This document shows, piece after piece, positions 9,783-16,245 of a stretch of 64,000 nt of DNA. Under the pieces are notes generated by a model. That model did no database searches. It had not been told where the DNA came from and worked only from the letters and a program-made list of their open reading frames with translations. Each line of letters begins with the position of its first letter. Positions within the stretch are counted from its first letter, which is position 1. The stretch is from Magnetococcales bacterium DCbin4 (GTDB taxonomy: Bacteria; Pseudomonadota; Magnetococcia; Magnetococcales; UBA8363): assembly GCA_002753735.1 (NCBI GenBank), contig PEAN01000002.1:29530-93529 (forward strand). Reading direction: 5' to 3'. The position numbers and the translations under genes were made by a program.

Positions 9783-11565
9783 GTACCCGTTCAGACTCCC
9801 CACCCCTTTGATGGGTACCAACCAAATTAAAGAGGTAGACAAATCACTTCTGAGTTGCGATAATTTGCACATGTTGTCATTTTTCTGAAGCAGATTGGCT
9901 TCTTCCGATGCGACTGACTCCTCATGATTTGATGCAACTGGACAATGGCTATCTGGAGTCCCTCACCCCAGAGGCTTTGCGCAATGTCAGCAAGAAATTG
10001 CTCGCCGATCTCAAAGAGGCGGTTGACCGGTTGAACCAGAATTCTAACAACAGTTCCGTTCCCCCCAGCAGTAGACCATCCTATCTGGGGATCCCCTTTG
10101 GCGAAGGGTCGGATTCGACCCGGGATTCAGATGAAACCATCGGTGCCAAAGGCGAAGTGCCAAAGGCCGATGCGAAGCAAAAAGAAGACAACCATGATTC
10201 GCCAAAAAACGTTTCAACGGGGGATGAGTCATCGTCATGTGATCAAAGTTCAAATCCGCGCCGGAAACCAGGAAAACAAGTTGGAGCGCCTGGATTCGGC
10301 ATAAGTCAACGAATGACTGTCCATCGTATCGAAGAACACCGTCCCGTCAGCTGTTCGGCTTGTGACCAACCCCTACCGGGAGATACGCCGTTTGTAGTAC
10401 ACCTTGGTTTTCATGTCCTGGATCTTAAACGGGGAGATTCCACCCAGCCTGGCATGCAACTGATTTGTACGCTGCATAGATATGGAGAAGTCCAATGTCG
10501 CTGCGGGCATGTGACCAGAGTACAGCCTGGACAGGGAACCATCTACCAACCGGAAAACCGCAAATTGCCCACGGCGCTCGGCGAGTGGCGATTGATCGGA
10601 CCAACCTTGTCGTCTTTGATCGTTTGTTTGTCATTCCGGATGCGTCTGTCTCGTTCACGTATCCAGGAATTTCTTCAAGATTGGCTGAATCTGCGACTCA
10701 GCACCGGCACAATCCATAATTGTATTTCAGAGGCAGGGTTGGCGGCAGCTCCGATCGAGAAAGAGTTGATTGAGGAGGTTCGGAAGTCCGGGCTTCTTTT
10801 CGTTGATGAAACCCCATGGAAAGAATGGGGCAAGGTTCTCTGGTTGTGGGTCTTCGTGGCCGGTCCGGTGGTGCTGTTTTTGGTTGGACGCCGCACCCAC
10901 CAGGTTCTCATGCAGGTGTTGGGTGACCTTTTCGCAGGCTGGCTGATGAGCGACGGACATGTAAACTACCGGGATTATCACAAACGTCTGCGTTGCCATG
11001 CCCATTTGATGCGCAACGCCACGGGATTGTATGAGAGCGTGGACAAAGAGGCGGCAGAATTTGGAAAAATTGCCATGTTTGCCCTCACCATGGCTTACAG
11101 GCAGGTCAAGGGCGAATTGACACCAACCAACCTGTGTCCAGTCATGCTTTCCAATTTCAAAGCGTTTTGCGAACTTCACAAAGACCATGTTCACGAAAAA
11201 ACAAGGCAGTTGGCTGTTGAGTTTCTTCGCGACTGGGACGCCATCTGGCGAGTTCTGGATTCGCCGGAATTGCCGCTGACCAATAATGAGGCTGAACGCG
11301 CCTTACGCCACTGGGTGATCGCACGGCTGATCAGCCATGGAACACGCACACCCGAAGGGAGTCATACCTTGGGGGTATTGGCTAGCGTTATCGAAACCTG
11401 TCGGGTTCGGGGTATCTCGCCATGGCCATACTTGGCATCGGTCATTGCTGCAGGTCGCTGTGGGAAAGAAATCTCCCCTTTACCCTTGCCGATGGTGGCT
11501 TGAATCAGAATCTGCCTGAAAGTCTGAACGATTGCCATCAGGTGGGGGGGAGTCTGAACGGGTAC
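9783..11565 (+). mobile_element. IS66-family insertion sequence
   Basis: The element is bounded by 19-bp inverted repeats, GTACCCGTTCAGACTCCCC at 9783-9801 and its reverse complement at 11547-11565. It carries a single transposase gene; the tnpA/tnpB accessory genes of classical IS66 are absent, as in the ISBst12-like subgroup. A second copy of AGTCTGAAC lies just inside the right end (11521-11529). The eight bases flanking each end (CGCCCCTG and GAGAAGGG) do not match, so no target duplication is visible, suggesting a later deletion or recombination at one edge. The insertion truncates the F-like head gene on its left and the Zn-ribbon gene on its right. Confidence 0.85.
9908..11503 (+). CDS. 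IS66-family transposase (TnpC-like)
   Basis: 531 residues. The N-terminus has the coiled leucine-rich segment followed by NQNSNNSSVPPSSRPSY, typical of IS66 transposases, then a variable charged linker and a zinc-finger-like stretch (CSACDQPLP, later CRCGHVT). The catalytic core shows the DDE triad in LFVDETPWK (D300), LMSDGHVNYR (D349) and LTNNEAERAL (E461). The last ~50 residues match the IS66 C-terminal domain (SHTLGVLASVIETCRVRGISPWPYL). The gene is full length and open, so it may still encode an active enzyme. An AT-rich leader of ~100 bases separates it from the left inverted repeat. Confidence 0.95.
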   Translation: MRLTPHDLMQLDNGYLESLTPEALRNVSKKLLADLKEAVDRLNQNSNNSSVPPSSRPSYLGIPFGEGSDSTRDSDETIGAKGEVPKADAKQKEDNHDSPKNVSTGDESSSCDQSSNPRRKPGKQVGAPGFGISQRMTVHRIEEHRPVSCSACDQPLPGDTPFVVHLGFHVLDLKRGDSTQPGMQLICTLHRYGEVQCRCGHVTRVQPGQGTIYQPENRKLPTALGEWRLIGPTLSSLIVCLSFRMRLSRSRIQEFLQDWLNLRLSTGTIHNCISEAGLAAAPIEKELIEEVRKSGLLFVDETPWKEWGKVLWLWVFVAGPVVLFLVGRRTHQVLMQVLGDLFAGWLMSDGHVNYRDYHKRLRCHAHLMRNATGLYESVDKEAAEFGKIAMFALTMAYRQVKGELTPTNLCPVMLSNFKAFCELHKDHVHEKTRQLAVEFLRDWDAIWRVLDSPELPLTNNEAERALRHWVIARLISHGTRTPEGSHTLGVLASVIETCRVRGISPWPYLASVIAAGRCGKEISPLPLPMVA

Positions 11566-11786
11566 GAGAAGGGACCAGGGTGTTTTGATCGTCCATCATG
11601 ATGCGACCTTTCCGATCTGTGCAAACGTTCCGGGGGGGTGTTTTGTGAAGATTTTTCACCCAAAACATTCACGAACGTTGTTTTGCACTCGAGGCAGAGT
11701 TCAATCAGGTAGCCGTCTGGCGACCGGGAGATTTCGCCCGTGCCGTGGCGTCCGCAAAATTGACATACGCACCAACTTGTCATGAT
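11538..11786 (-). CDS. Small Zn-ribbon-like phage protein, 3' end replaced by IS66
   Basis: 82 residues as it now reads. ATG 11786 is chosen for the AAGGGAGAA Shine-Dalgarno eight bases upstream. Residues 4-35 contain two cysteine pairs, CVCQFC and CLECK, spaced as in a zinc ribbon (CxxC...CxxC). The frame runs into the right inverted repeat of the IS66 element and stops at 11538, so its natural C-terminus has probably been lost. The likely role is a small DNA- or protein-binding factor of the early phage region; this is inference from the cysteines and position. Confidence 0.5.
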   Translation of the reverse strand: MMTSWCVCQFCGRHGTGEISRSPDGYLIELCLECKTTFVNVLGEKSSQNTPPERLHRSERSHHDGRSKHPGPFSYPFRLPPT

Positions 11787-11851
11787 TGGTTCTCCCTTAT
11801 GCATGAGCAGGAATACTTGTTCGGCGGTAACTGTGATATTTTCCAAAACCC

Positions 11852-11869
11852 GCCCGCTTTCATGCGGGC
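11852..11869 (-). terminator. Hairpin with T-run, minus strand
   Basis: On the minus strand GCCCGC, a six-base loop and GCGGGC are followed by GGGTTTT. The stem is short but perfect. It lies 66 bases before the Zn-ribbon start and could terminate or attenuate the transcript coming from the rha operon. Confidence 0.4.
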
Positions 11870-11916
11870 GATTATTCTGTGCCAAAGGTCGTTCGGCGCC
11901 TTCTCCATTTTTGAAT

Positions 11917-11945
11917 GAGTCCGGGGAATCACATTCCCCGGACTC
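11917..11945. repeat. Perfect 13-bp inverted repeat with 3-nt loop
   Basis: GAGTCCGGGGAAT, three bases, then ATTCCCCGGACTC. This is a very stable hairpin in the gap between the helix-turn-helix segment and the Zn-ribbon gene. No T-run follows in either direction, so it may be an RNA-processing or transcript-stabilising hairpin rather than an intrinsic terminator. Confidence 0.6.
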
Positions 11946-11994
11946 TTGCGCCCCCGGTGAATGCCCTGGATGGGGTAACCGGGGGATGATGCGT

Positions 11995-12228
11995 TCAATA
12001 ACGCACACTGTTTCCCTTGATGGTTTTGAACGGCACCTGCCACCGATACCTTTTCCGTTGCCCTTCCAACCGCACCAGAATGCCGTAGCGTTCCATCTTC
12101 CTGGCGGCACGATAGACACTGGAGCGATGTTTGTAGCCAGTCATGTTCAGGATGGTTTCCATGGGAAAACCGAAATCCAGGGCATCCCGAACGCCCTTCC
12201 ATTTGGGGTGATCCGCGAACAGGGTTTT
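11995..12228 (-). pseudogene. Helix-turn-helix segment in frame with rha behind a stop codon
   Basis: Directly after the TAA of rha (12229-12231) the same frame stays open for 77 codons, starting KTLFADHPKWKGVRDALDFG and containing ILNMTGYKHRSSVYRAARKMERYGILVRLEG, a clear winged-helix-like pattern, with stop at 11995. The first internal ATG is at 12162. The second rha gene in this window has a helix-turn-helix fused at its C-terminus, so this piece may be the lost C-terminal domain of the first one, detached by a single TTA-to-TAA type change. It could instead be a small independent gene starting at 12162 (55 residues). Confidence 0.5.
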
Positions 12229-12597
12229 TTAAATTCGGTCAAGATAGGTCTCCCGACCGACCCGCAACGCCTGCTCCATCCGGTTGAAGGTTTCCAGGAA
12301 ACGGATTTTCCATTCCATCGCCTCCCGTCCGGTGAACCCCATCGCCAACAGGGCAAAGCCGTCGCGGGTGATGGTGTAACAGGGTTGTTCCTTGCCCCGT
12401 TCATCAAGATAGGTTGACGGCTGAAAATTCAGCCGCCAAAACTCTTCTGGAACGTATTCTTGGATGTGTTCGATATTCTGCAAAACGTTCTTGTGCTTCT
12501 TCCCAAAGTGCCCGGCCACATCCAGCGGAGTAGTGACCAGCCGTCCGTTCGAGAGCTGAATATTGGGGGTGGATTGATCGGTCATGTTCGGGTTCAT
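12229..12597 (-). CDS. rha: Rha family phage regulatory protein (copy 1)
   Basis: 122 residues with the Rha signature: VTTPLDVAGHFGKKHKNVLQNIE near residue 20, EEFWRLNFQPSTYLDERGKEQPCYTITRDGFALLAMGFTGREAMEWKIRFLETFNRME. Rha proteins are lambdoid/Mu-like phage regulators that interfere with growth in hosts lacking IHF in the phi-80 model. The start at 12597 overlaps the stop of the upstream cro-like gene as ATGA, so the two are coupled. The protein may be prematurely ended (see the in-frame segment just downstream). Confidence 0.88.
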   Translation of the reverse strand: MNPNMTDQSTPNIQLSNGRLVTTPLDVAGHFGKKHKNVLQNIEHIQEYVPEEFWRLNFQPSTYLDERGKEQPCYTITRDGFALLAMGFTGREAMEWKIRFLETFNRMEQALRVGRETYLDRI

Positions 12598-12812
12598 GAT
12601 TGAATCTCCGGTGAGGGCGCTGTGGGCTTCATGCCCAACGCCACCGCGATTTCGTGGGCGCGCCCATATCTGGCCTTTAGTTGGCCGTTCAAAACCCGAT
12701 AGACCTCGTAGGGTCGAAACCCACGGGCATGCGCCCAGTCCTTGACCGTGATTCCTGGGCGGAGAAAATTGCGTTCCTTGACCTCATCATTGTAGGGCGT
12801 CATGTGTGGCAT
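12594..12812 (-). CDS. Cro/Ner-like DNA-binding protein
   Basis: 72 residues beginning after a good AGAGGA ribosome site. The central part ITVKDWAHARGFRPYEVYRVLNGQLKARYGRAHEIAVALGMK is a helix-turn-helix of the kind common in phage-associated small regulators located opposite a CI repressor. It is the first gene of the leftward early operon (cro-like, rha) and is divergent from the CI-like gene. By position it should repress the lysogenic promoter. Confidence 0.78.
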   Translation of the reverse strand: MPHMTPYNDEVKERNFLRPGITVKDWAHARGFRPYEVYRVLNGQLKARYGRAHEIAVALGMKPTAPSPEIQS

Positions 12813-12882
12813 GTTTTTCCTCTTTTCAAGTTTAGCGTGGTACGGGTTTTAGACTGGTTTTGTCGTTCGATGGGTAAATAAT

Positions 12883-12900
12883 ATTCCACAAACGTGGAAT
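12883..12900. promoter_or_regulatory. Palindromic operator site 1 in the cro/CI intergenic region
   Basis: ATTCCAC, four bases, GTGGAAT: a perfect 7-bp inverted repeat with centre AAAC. A second, slightly diverged copy of the same site lies at 12917-12931. Paired sites of this type between divergent regulators are expected binding sites for the CI-like repressor and the Cro-like protein. Confidence 0.65.
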
Positions 12901-13280
12901 ATGTCAACAATGGAAATTCACGTTTGTGTAACTTTTCTGATCGATTGAAGGAAGAGAGGAAGCGACTCGGGCTTGTCCAGGCCGATATGGCTCGTGCTGG
13001 AAATGTCGCAAAGAGTACCTATTGCAATTACGAAGCTGGGGAACGTGAGCCTGGAATAGGTTTCCTCGCCGCAATTGTCTCTACCGGGGCCGACGTGACC
13101 TACATCATCACCGGGGTGCGAAGTTGTGCGCCTAGCGTGCCTACACTGTCACGGGAAGAGGAGTGTCTGTTGGACAATTACCGTCATTCGCCGGAGGATC
13201 AGAAGGCCATCATTCAAGCGACGAGTGCTGCATTCGCGCAATCGAATCAGGTGAAAAAGACGGGCAAGAAGGCGGGATAG
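12894..13280 (+). CDS. CI-like XRE-family phage repressor
   Basis: Up to 128 residues. The N-terminal helix-turn-helix reads FSDRLKEERKRLGLVQADMARAGNVAKSTYCNYEAGEREPGIGFLAAI, an XRE fold common in phage repressors; the C-terminal tail is short and lacks the S24 autoprotease domain, so induction would not follow the LexA-like route. No in-frame ATG exists. GTG 12894 gives the longest reading but sits inside operator 1; TTG 12924, nine bases after GGA, is an alternative. It is divergent from the cro-like gene and upstream of hicA. Confidence 0.8.
   Translation: MEYVNNGNSRLCNFSDRLKEERKRLGLVQADMARAGNVAKSTYCNYEAGEREPGIGFLAAIVSTGADVTYIITGVRSCAPSVPTLSREEECLLDNYRHSPEDQKAIIQATSAAFAQSNQVKKTGKKAG
12917..12931. 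promoter_or_regulatory. Operator site 2 overlapping the repressor start
   Basis: TTCACGTTTGTGTAA is the reverse-oriented relative of operator 1 (shared core CACAAACGTG). It covers the putative start of the repressor gene, suggesting autoregulation. Confidence 0.5.
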
Positions 13281-13292
13281 TCTTGGTTTGGG

Positions 13293-13523
13293 GTGGAAGG
13301 CAACCGTAAGAAGAGAGTATCATGGGGAAGATTCTATCCAGCACGGGAGATTATCGACGCATTAAAGGCTGCTGGCTGGGTGCTGTCGGATGTTTCTGGC
13401 AGCCATTATCAATTTGTTCATCCAGGAAGGCCGGGCAAGGTTACGGTTCCGCATCCCAGAAAAATCATTCCGATGGGGACGATCAAATCCATCGAACGGC
13501 AAAGCGGTTTAAAAATACGCTAG
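13293..13523 (+). CDS. hicA: HicA family mRNA interferase toxin
   Basis: 76 residues from GTG 13293. The sequence REIIDALKAAGWVLSDVSGSHYQFVHPGRPGKVTVPHPRKIIPMGTIKSIERQSGLK is the compact HicA double-stranded RNA-binding-like fold with the catalytic histidine in GSHYQF. HicA cleaves mRNA when free of HicB. No in-frame ATG is available; the true start may be GTG 13293 or a little downstream, so a few N-terminal residues may be over-called. It is nine bases upstream of hicB and just after the CI-like gene. Confidence 0.9.
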   Translation: MEGNRKKRVSWGRFYPAREIIDALKAAGWVLSDVSGSHYQFVHPGRPGKVTVPHPRKIIPMGTIKSIERQSGLKIR

Positions 13524-13532
13524 GAGAACCCA

Positions 13533-13943
13533 ATGGATGTGAGACATTACCCCGTCATCGTTGAGCGAGGGGAAAACAATGCCGGAGAAGTTGGGTTTGG
13601 GAGTTTTTTCCCAGACTTGCCAGGATGTGTGTCTGGCGGAGATTCGTTGGACGAAGCGCTGCTCAATGCGGAGAAAGCGTTGGCGATGCATATTGGAGCC
13701 ATGGTGAGAGATGGCGAAGATATTCCTGCCCCATCAATGTTGAGCGCAATTGGGCATGACCAGGAAGTCGATGAGGTGTTGCGGGCTTTGGTGCGGGTGG
13801 ATGTACCGGCAAAATGGGTAACGGTCAACGTTTCCATGGCAGAAACTCTATTGCAACGCATCGATGTGACTGCCCGGGAAATAGGCATGACAAGATCAGG
13901 CTTTCTTATGGAAGCGGCCAGGAGGATGGTGGAGCCGATCTAA
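13533..13943 (+). CDS. hicB: HicB family antitoxin
   Basis: 136 residues with a strong AGGAG eight bases before the ATG. The N-terminal part GFGSFFPDLPGCVSGGDSLDEALLNAEKALAMHI is the partial RNase H-like HicB fold that blocks HicA. The C-terminal part VNVSMAETLLQRIDVTAREIGMTRSGFLMEAARRMV is a ribbon-helix-helix DNA-binding domain for autorepression. Its position downstream of hicA is the usual order. Confidence 0.93.
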   Translation: MDVRHYPVIVERGENNAGEVGFGSFFPDLPGCVSGGDSLDEALLNAEKALAMHIGAMVRDGEDIPAPSMLSAIGHDQEVDEVLRALVRVDVPAKWVTVNVSMAETLLQRIDVTAREIGMTRSGFLMEAARRMVEPI

Positions 13944-13991
13944 TCCTTCATGCAATGTCTAATGACCAACAGGCGTCCATCATATTTTTTA

Positions 13992-14025
13992 GATTGATAA
14001 CGTGCCCATGGGCACGTTATCAATC
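13992..14025. repeat. 34-bp perfect palindrome
   Basis: Two 17-base arms, GATTGATAACGTGCCCA and its complement, meet without a loop around CCATGG. T-rich sequence lies only on the left side, so it is not a standard intrinsic terminator for hicB. A dimer-binding site, a recombination or cleavage site, or a strong cruciform are all possible. Confidence 0.8.
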
Positions 14026-14250
14026 AAATGAATACAAATCACACCCCTTTGCCCTTCACCCCATGATCACCACGCAACGATAATATAGATACAAAACAAT
14101 ATCATATCAATAATTATCACCCCATCCATTCTCCTACATCATTCACGAAACGAATCCATAATTCCCCATTCCGCCGAAATATTAGGGCAACCGGGGACAA
14201 AATCCACCTGTTTGAGCCGGTTGTTTGGCTGCGGGTATTGGGGTGTTGAT

Positions 14251-14292
14251 ATTTCAATCGTGAATAACGTTCTCGTTGGACCCGATTGAAAT
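14251..14292. promoter_or_regulatory. Inverted repeat, possible operator of the 14376 gene
   Basis: ATTTCAATCG and CGATTGAAAT are separated by 22 bases, 84 bases before the start codon at 14376. Such spacing suits a dimeric autoregulator. No -10/-35 pair is convincing. Confidence 0.35.
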
Positions 14293-14375
14293 CATGATCT
14301 TTGTGGAGTAGGATTCATGGGGGGATTGAATCGGTGATCAAGTGATGTTTGCAAAGAAAACCGGGAGATGGTCGC

Positions 14376-14903
14376 ATGACAACGATTACGATGGACTTCA
14401 ATGCCCTTTCGGGTCCGTGGCAGATCAGCCTTCCCGTCTTGAATATTTCGGATAAAACACTTTATTCCGATCTTGTGTCGGAATTGTCCGACATCAGGGA
14501 AAGCCTGGCAAATCTTTCAGGTAAGGCCATTGAGTTTTCAGCCTTGTGCGATGATCTTGCCGGGAAAGCGGAACATGCGTTTGAGATGGGAGTGGCTGTT
14601 GATTTTGAACGACTTGCTGACATTGTTCAGCATAACGAGAAGAACACCCGGAAGATCAGCGAGCAGTTCATGGATTCCATGGACAGGATGTCACGGCAGA
14701 TTGCGAAAACCTTTCCTGAAATGCTCCCTGATTGTCAGGAAATCCGCCGCGGGATTGGGGAGGTTTATGACAAACAAATCGCCGATCTCCGGGGGTTGAG
14801 ATTCCGGCTGATGGCGTTGGCGGCGGAGGCGGAGGATGACGGTTCCGGAATGGTTCTCGAATCTCCGGAAGATGTCAAACGCTTCTTTCTCAGCCTTGCA
14901 TGA
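14376..14903 (+). CDS. Unrecognised helical protein coupled to a RelE-like toxin
   Basis: 175 residues from ATG 14376, which follows GGGAGATGG. I do not recognise a family. The sequence is mostly helical, with heptad-like leucines in DLVSELSDIRESLANLSGKAI and in SEQFMDSMDRMSRQIAKTF, two cysteines and an acidic, alanine-rich C-terminus ending DVKRFFLSLA. No ribbon-helix-helix, AbrB or helix-turn-helix pattern is seen. Its stop overlaps the start of the next gene as ATGA, and that gene encodes a RelE-like fold, so this protein is in the place of an antitoxin. Whether it neutralises the toxin, binds DNA or does something else is unknown. Confidence 0.6.
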   Translation: MTTITMDFNALSGPWQISLPVLNISDKTLYSDLVSELSDIRESLANLSGKAIEFSALCDDLAGKAEHAFEMGVAVDFERLADIVQHNEKNTRKISEQFMDSMDRMSRQIAKTFPEMLPDCQEIRRGIGEVYDKQIADLRGLRFRLMALAAEAEDDGSGMVLESPEDVKRFFLSLA

Positions 14904-15166
14904 AGACAAGACTCAGCGAGACACCCGGTTTCCGCCGTGACGTAAAAAAGATAAGCGCCGAAGTTCACAAAAGGCTGGAGAAATCGTTAAATCAATTTCT
15001 TCTGGACCGGAACCACCCGGGCTTGCACTTTGAAGTCATCAAGAAAAGTCGGAACCTTTACTCCATTCGGGTTGGAAGGAATCACCGGGTCATCATGAAG
15101 GAGGAAGCGCCAGACAGCTACATCCTTCTGCGCGTGGCCGTACATGATGTGTATCAAAGACTTTAA
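14900..15166 (+). CDS. RelE/ParE-superfamily toxin-like protein
   Basis: 88 residues. The sequence has the RelE/ParE layout: N-terminal helices (PGFRRDVKKISAEVHKRLEKSLNQFLLDRNHPGLHFEVIKK), then strands SRNLYSIRVGRNHRVIMKEEAPDSYILLRVAVHDVYQRL. The arginine in YSIRVGRNHRVI and the terminal aromatic-basic residues are where RelE-type RNases place substrate contacts. The translational overlap with the preceding gene points to a coupled pair, but that partner is not a known antitoxin type. Confidence 0.75.
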   Translation: MKTRLSETPGFRRDVKKISAEVHKRLEKSLNQFLLDRNHPGLHFEVIKKSRNLYSIRVGRNHRVIMKEEAPDSYILLRVAVHDVYQRL

Positions 15167-15274
15167 GCGGCCAGGATGGCGGCGATGGAGATCGCCTGAA
15201 TTCCAACTCCATCCATTCTCTTACACTGACGCAATCACCCGATTGAGAGTTAATCCTGGCAGGATAAAACATCC

Positions 15275-15505
15275 ATGGAAACCATTTCAATTCAACTCCC
15301 CGATGACGTATTGACGCGATTGCGCGAGCTTACACGGGCGACCGGGCAGGATGGGAATGAATACCTTGTCGAAGCCATTCGGGAGTCCCTTGACGACCTT
15401 GAAGATCTGCATGATGCCCAACAGCGCATGATCGAAATCCGGGCGGGCCGGAGCAAGACGACCCCTCTTGAAGAGGTGATGAAACGTTATGGCCTGGAAA
15501 GTTGA
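15275..15505 (+). CDS. RelB-like ribbon-helix-helix antitoxin
   Basis: 76 residues. The N-terminus ISIQLPDDVLTRLRELTRATGQDGNEYLVEAIRESLDDLED is a ribbon-helix-helix DNA-binding domain, and the C-terminal RAGRSKTTPLEEVMKRYGLES is the kind of helix that wraps the partner toxin. It overlaps the RelE gene by 17 bases. RelB proteins neutralise RelE and repress their own promoter. Confidence 0.88.
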   Translation: METISIQLPDDVLTRLRELTRATGQDGNEYLVEAIRESLDDLEDLHDAQQRMIEIRAGRSKTTPLEEVMKRYGLES

Positions 15506-15746
15506 ACTTGATGCCGCGGCGGAACGGAAACTGGACAAGCTTGATCCACAGATATCGCGAAGAATCCTGTCATTTTTGTACGGTCGAGTGGCCACCCTGG
15601 ATGACCCGCGCAGCATCGGTGAAGCCCTCAAGGGTTCCAGCCTGGGCGATTTCTGGAAGTATCGTGTCGGCGACTATCGGATCATTTGCAGCATCGAGGA
15701 TGACGTTTTGCGCATCCTCGTCGTAAAGGTCGGCAACCGGCGTTAG
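15489..15746 (+). CDS. RelE family mRNA interferase toxin
   Basis: 85 residues starting inside the antitoxin gene. The pattern VELDAAAERKLDKLDPQISRRILSFL...LGDFWKYRVGDYRIICSIEDDVLRILVVKVGNRR is a classic RelE fold with YRVGDYRII in the active-site strand and the basic NRR tail. RelE cleaves mRNA in the ribosomal A site. It forms a complete type II module with the preceding gene. Confidence 0.92.
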   Translation: MAWKVELDAAAERKLDKLDPQISRRILSFLYGRVATLDDPRSIGEALKGSSLGDFWKYRVGDYRIICSIEDDVLRILVVKVGNRR

Positions 15747-15824
15747 GTGTATCGATAATTTCCCCGCACCGTCCCGCAAAAAACATCTTGACGCAATAAC
15801 TCAACCCGTTCTTCAAACCCTCCG

Positions 15825-15853
15825 CACGCCCGACCCACGGGCGTGAAGTTTTT
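15825..15853 (+). terminator. Hairpin with T-run downstream of relBE
   Basis: CACGCCC, seven bases, GGGCGTG, then AAG and five T. It lies 79 bases after the relE stop and 48 bases before the protease fragment and could end the relBE transcript. It might alternatively belong to the phage late operon. Confidence 0.5.
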
Positions 15854-15900
15854 GTCTTGCCTTCCCCTTCCTGAACTCCTTCCACTGCCGCCAACCTCCC

Positions 15901-16245
15901 ATGTCCGCCAAGATGCCGGACATGAACCTCACTCAATCTCATCTCATTGCCGCATGCGCAGCCAGTCTCGACCCGGACGGGAGTCATGAACTCCTGTTGA
16001 TTCCGGCGGGGAGCTTCCAGGCCATCGATGGCCGCCCCGGAACTCTGAAGGGGGGCCGGATCGACGCATGGGTCATGAATGCCGCAGCGGCCGAGAAGGT
16101 CGTGGCGGCATTCAACGCCACCGCGCGCCACTTGGTCATCGATTACGAGCACCAGACCGTCCATGCCGAGCGCAACGGCCAGCCCGCCCCGGCGGCAGGG
16201 TGGATCGAGGCGCTGATGTGGCGCGAGGGGAAAGGGTTGATGGCT
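15901..16245 (+). pseudogene. Mu I-like phage protease, N-terminal fragment
   Basis: The frame starting ATG 15901 (or ATG 15922, MNLTQSHLIA) reads HELLLIPAGSFQAIDGRPG, WVMNAAAAEKVVAAFNATARHLVIDYEHQTVHAERNGQPAPAAGWIEALMWREGKG, the N-terminal half of the Mu gpI head maturation protease. At about 16245 homology ends and the sequence passes, in a different frame, into the C-terminal part of a tape-measure protein. A deletion has therefore removed the rest of the protease, the head and most tail genes. Mu order would place this gene directly after G. Confidence 0.75.

Larger units (their letters stand above)
13944..14375. other. Intergenic gap with palindromes upstream of a toxin-like pair
   Basis: No gene is seen. 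The gap contains the 34-bp perfect palindrome at 13992-14025, an A+T-rich stretch with direct TATCA-type repeats around 14080-14120, the motif CCATCCATTCTCCTACA at 14122-14138 that recurs before relBE, and a 10-bp inverted repeat at 14251-14260 / 14283-14292. The last could be an operator for the gene beginning at 14376. Confidence 0.5.

Noticed and set aside
13293..13523. hicA as a broken gene because it lacks an in-frame ATG
   Set aside because: The fold is complete from the first helix onward and GTG can serve as start; loss of function is not indicated.
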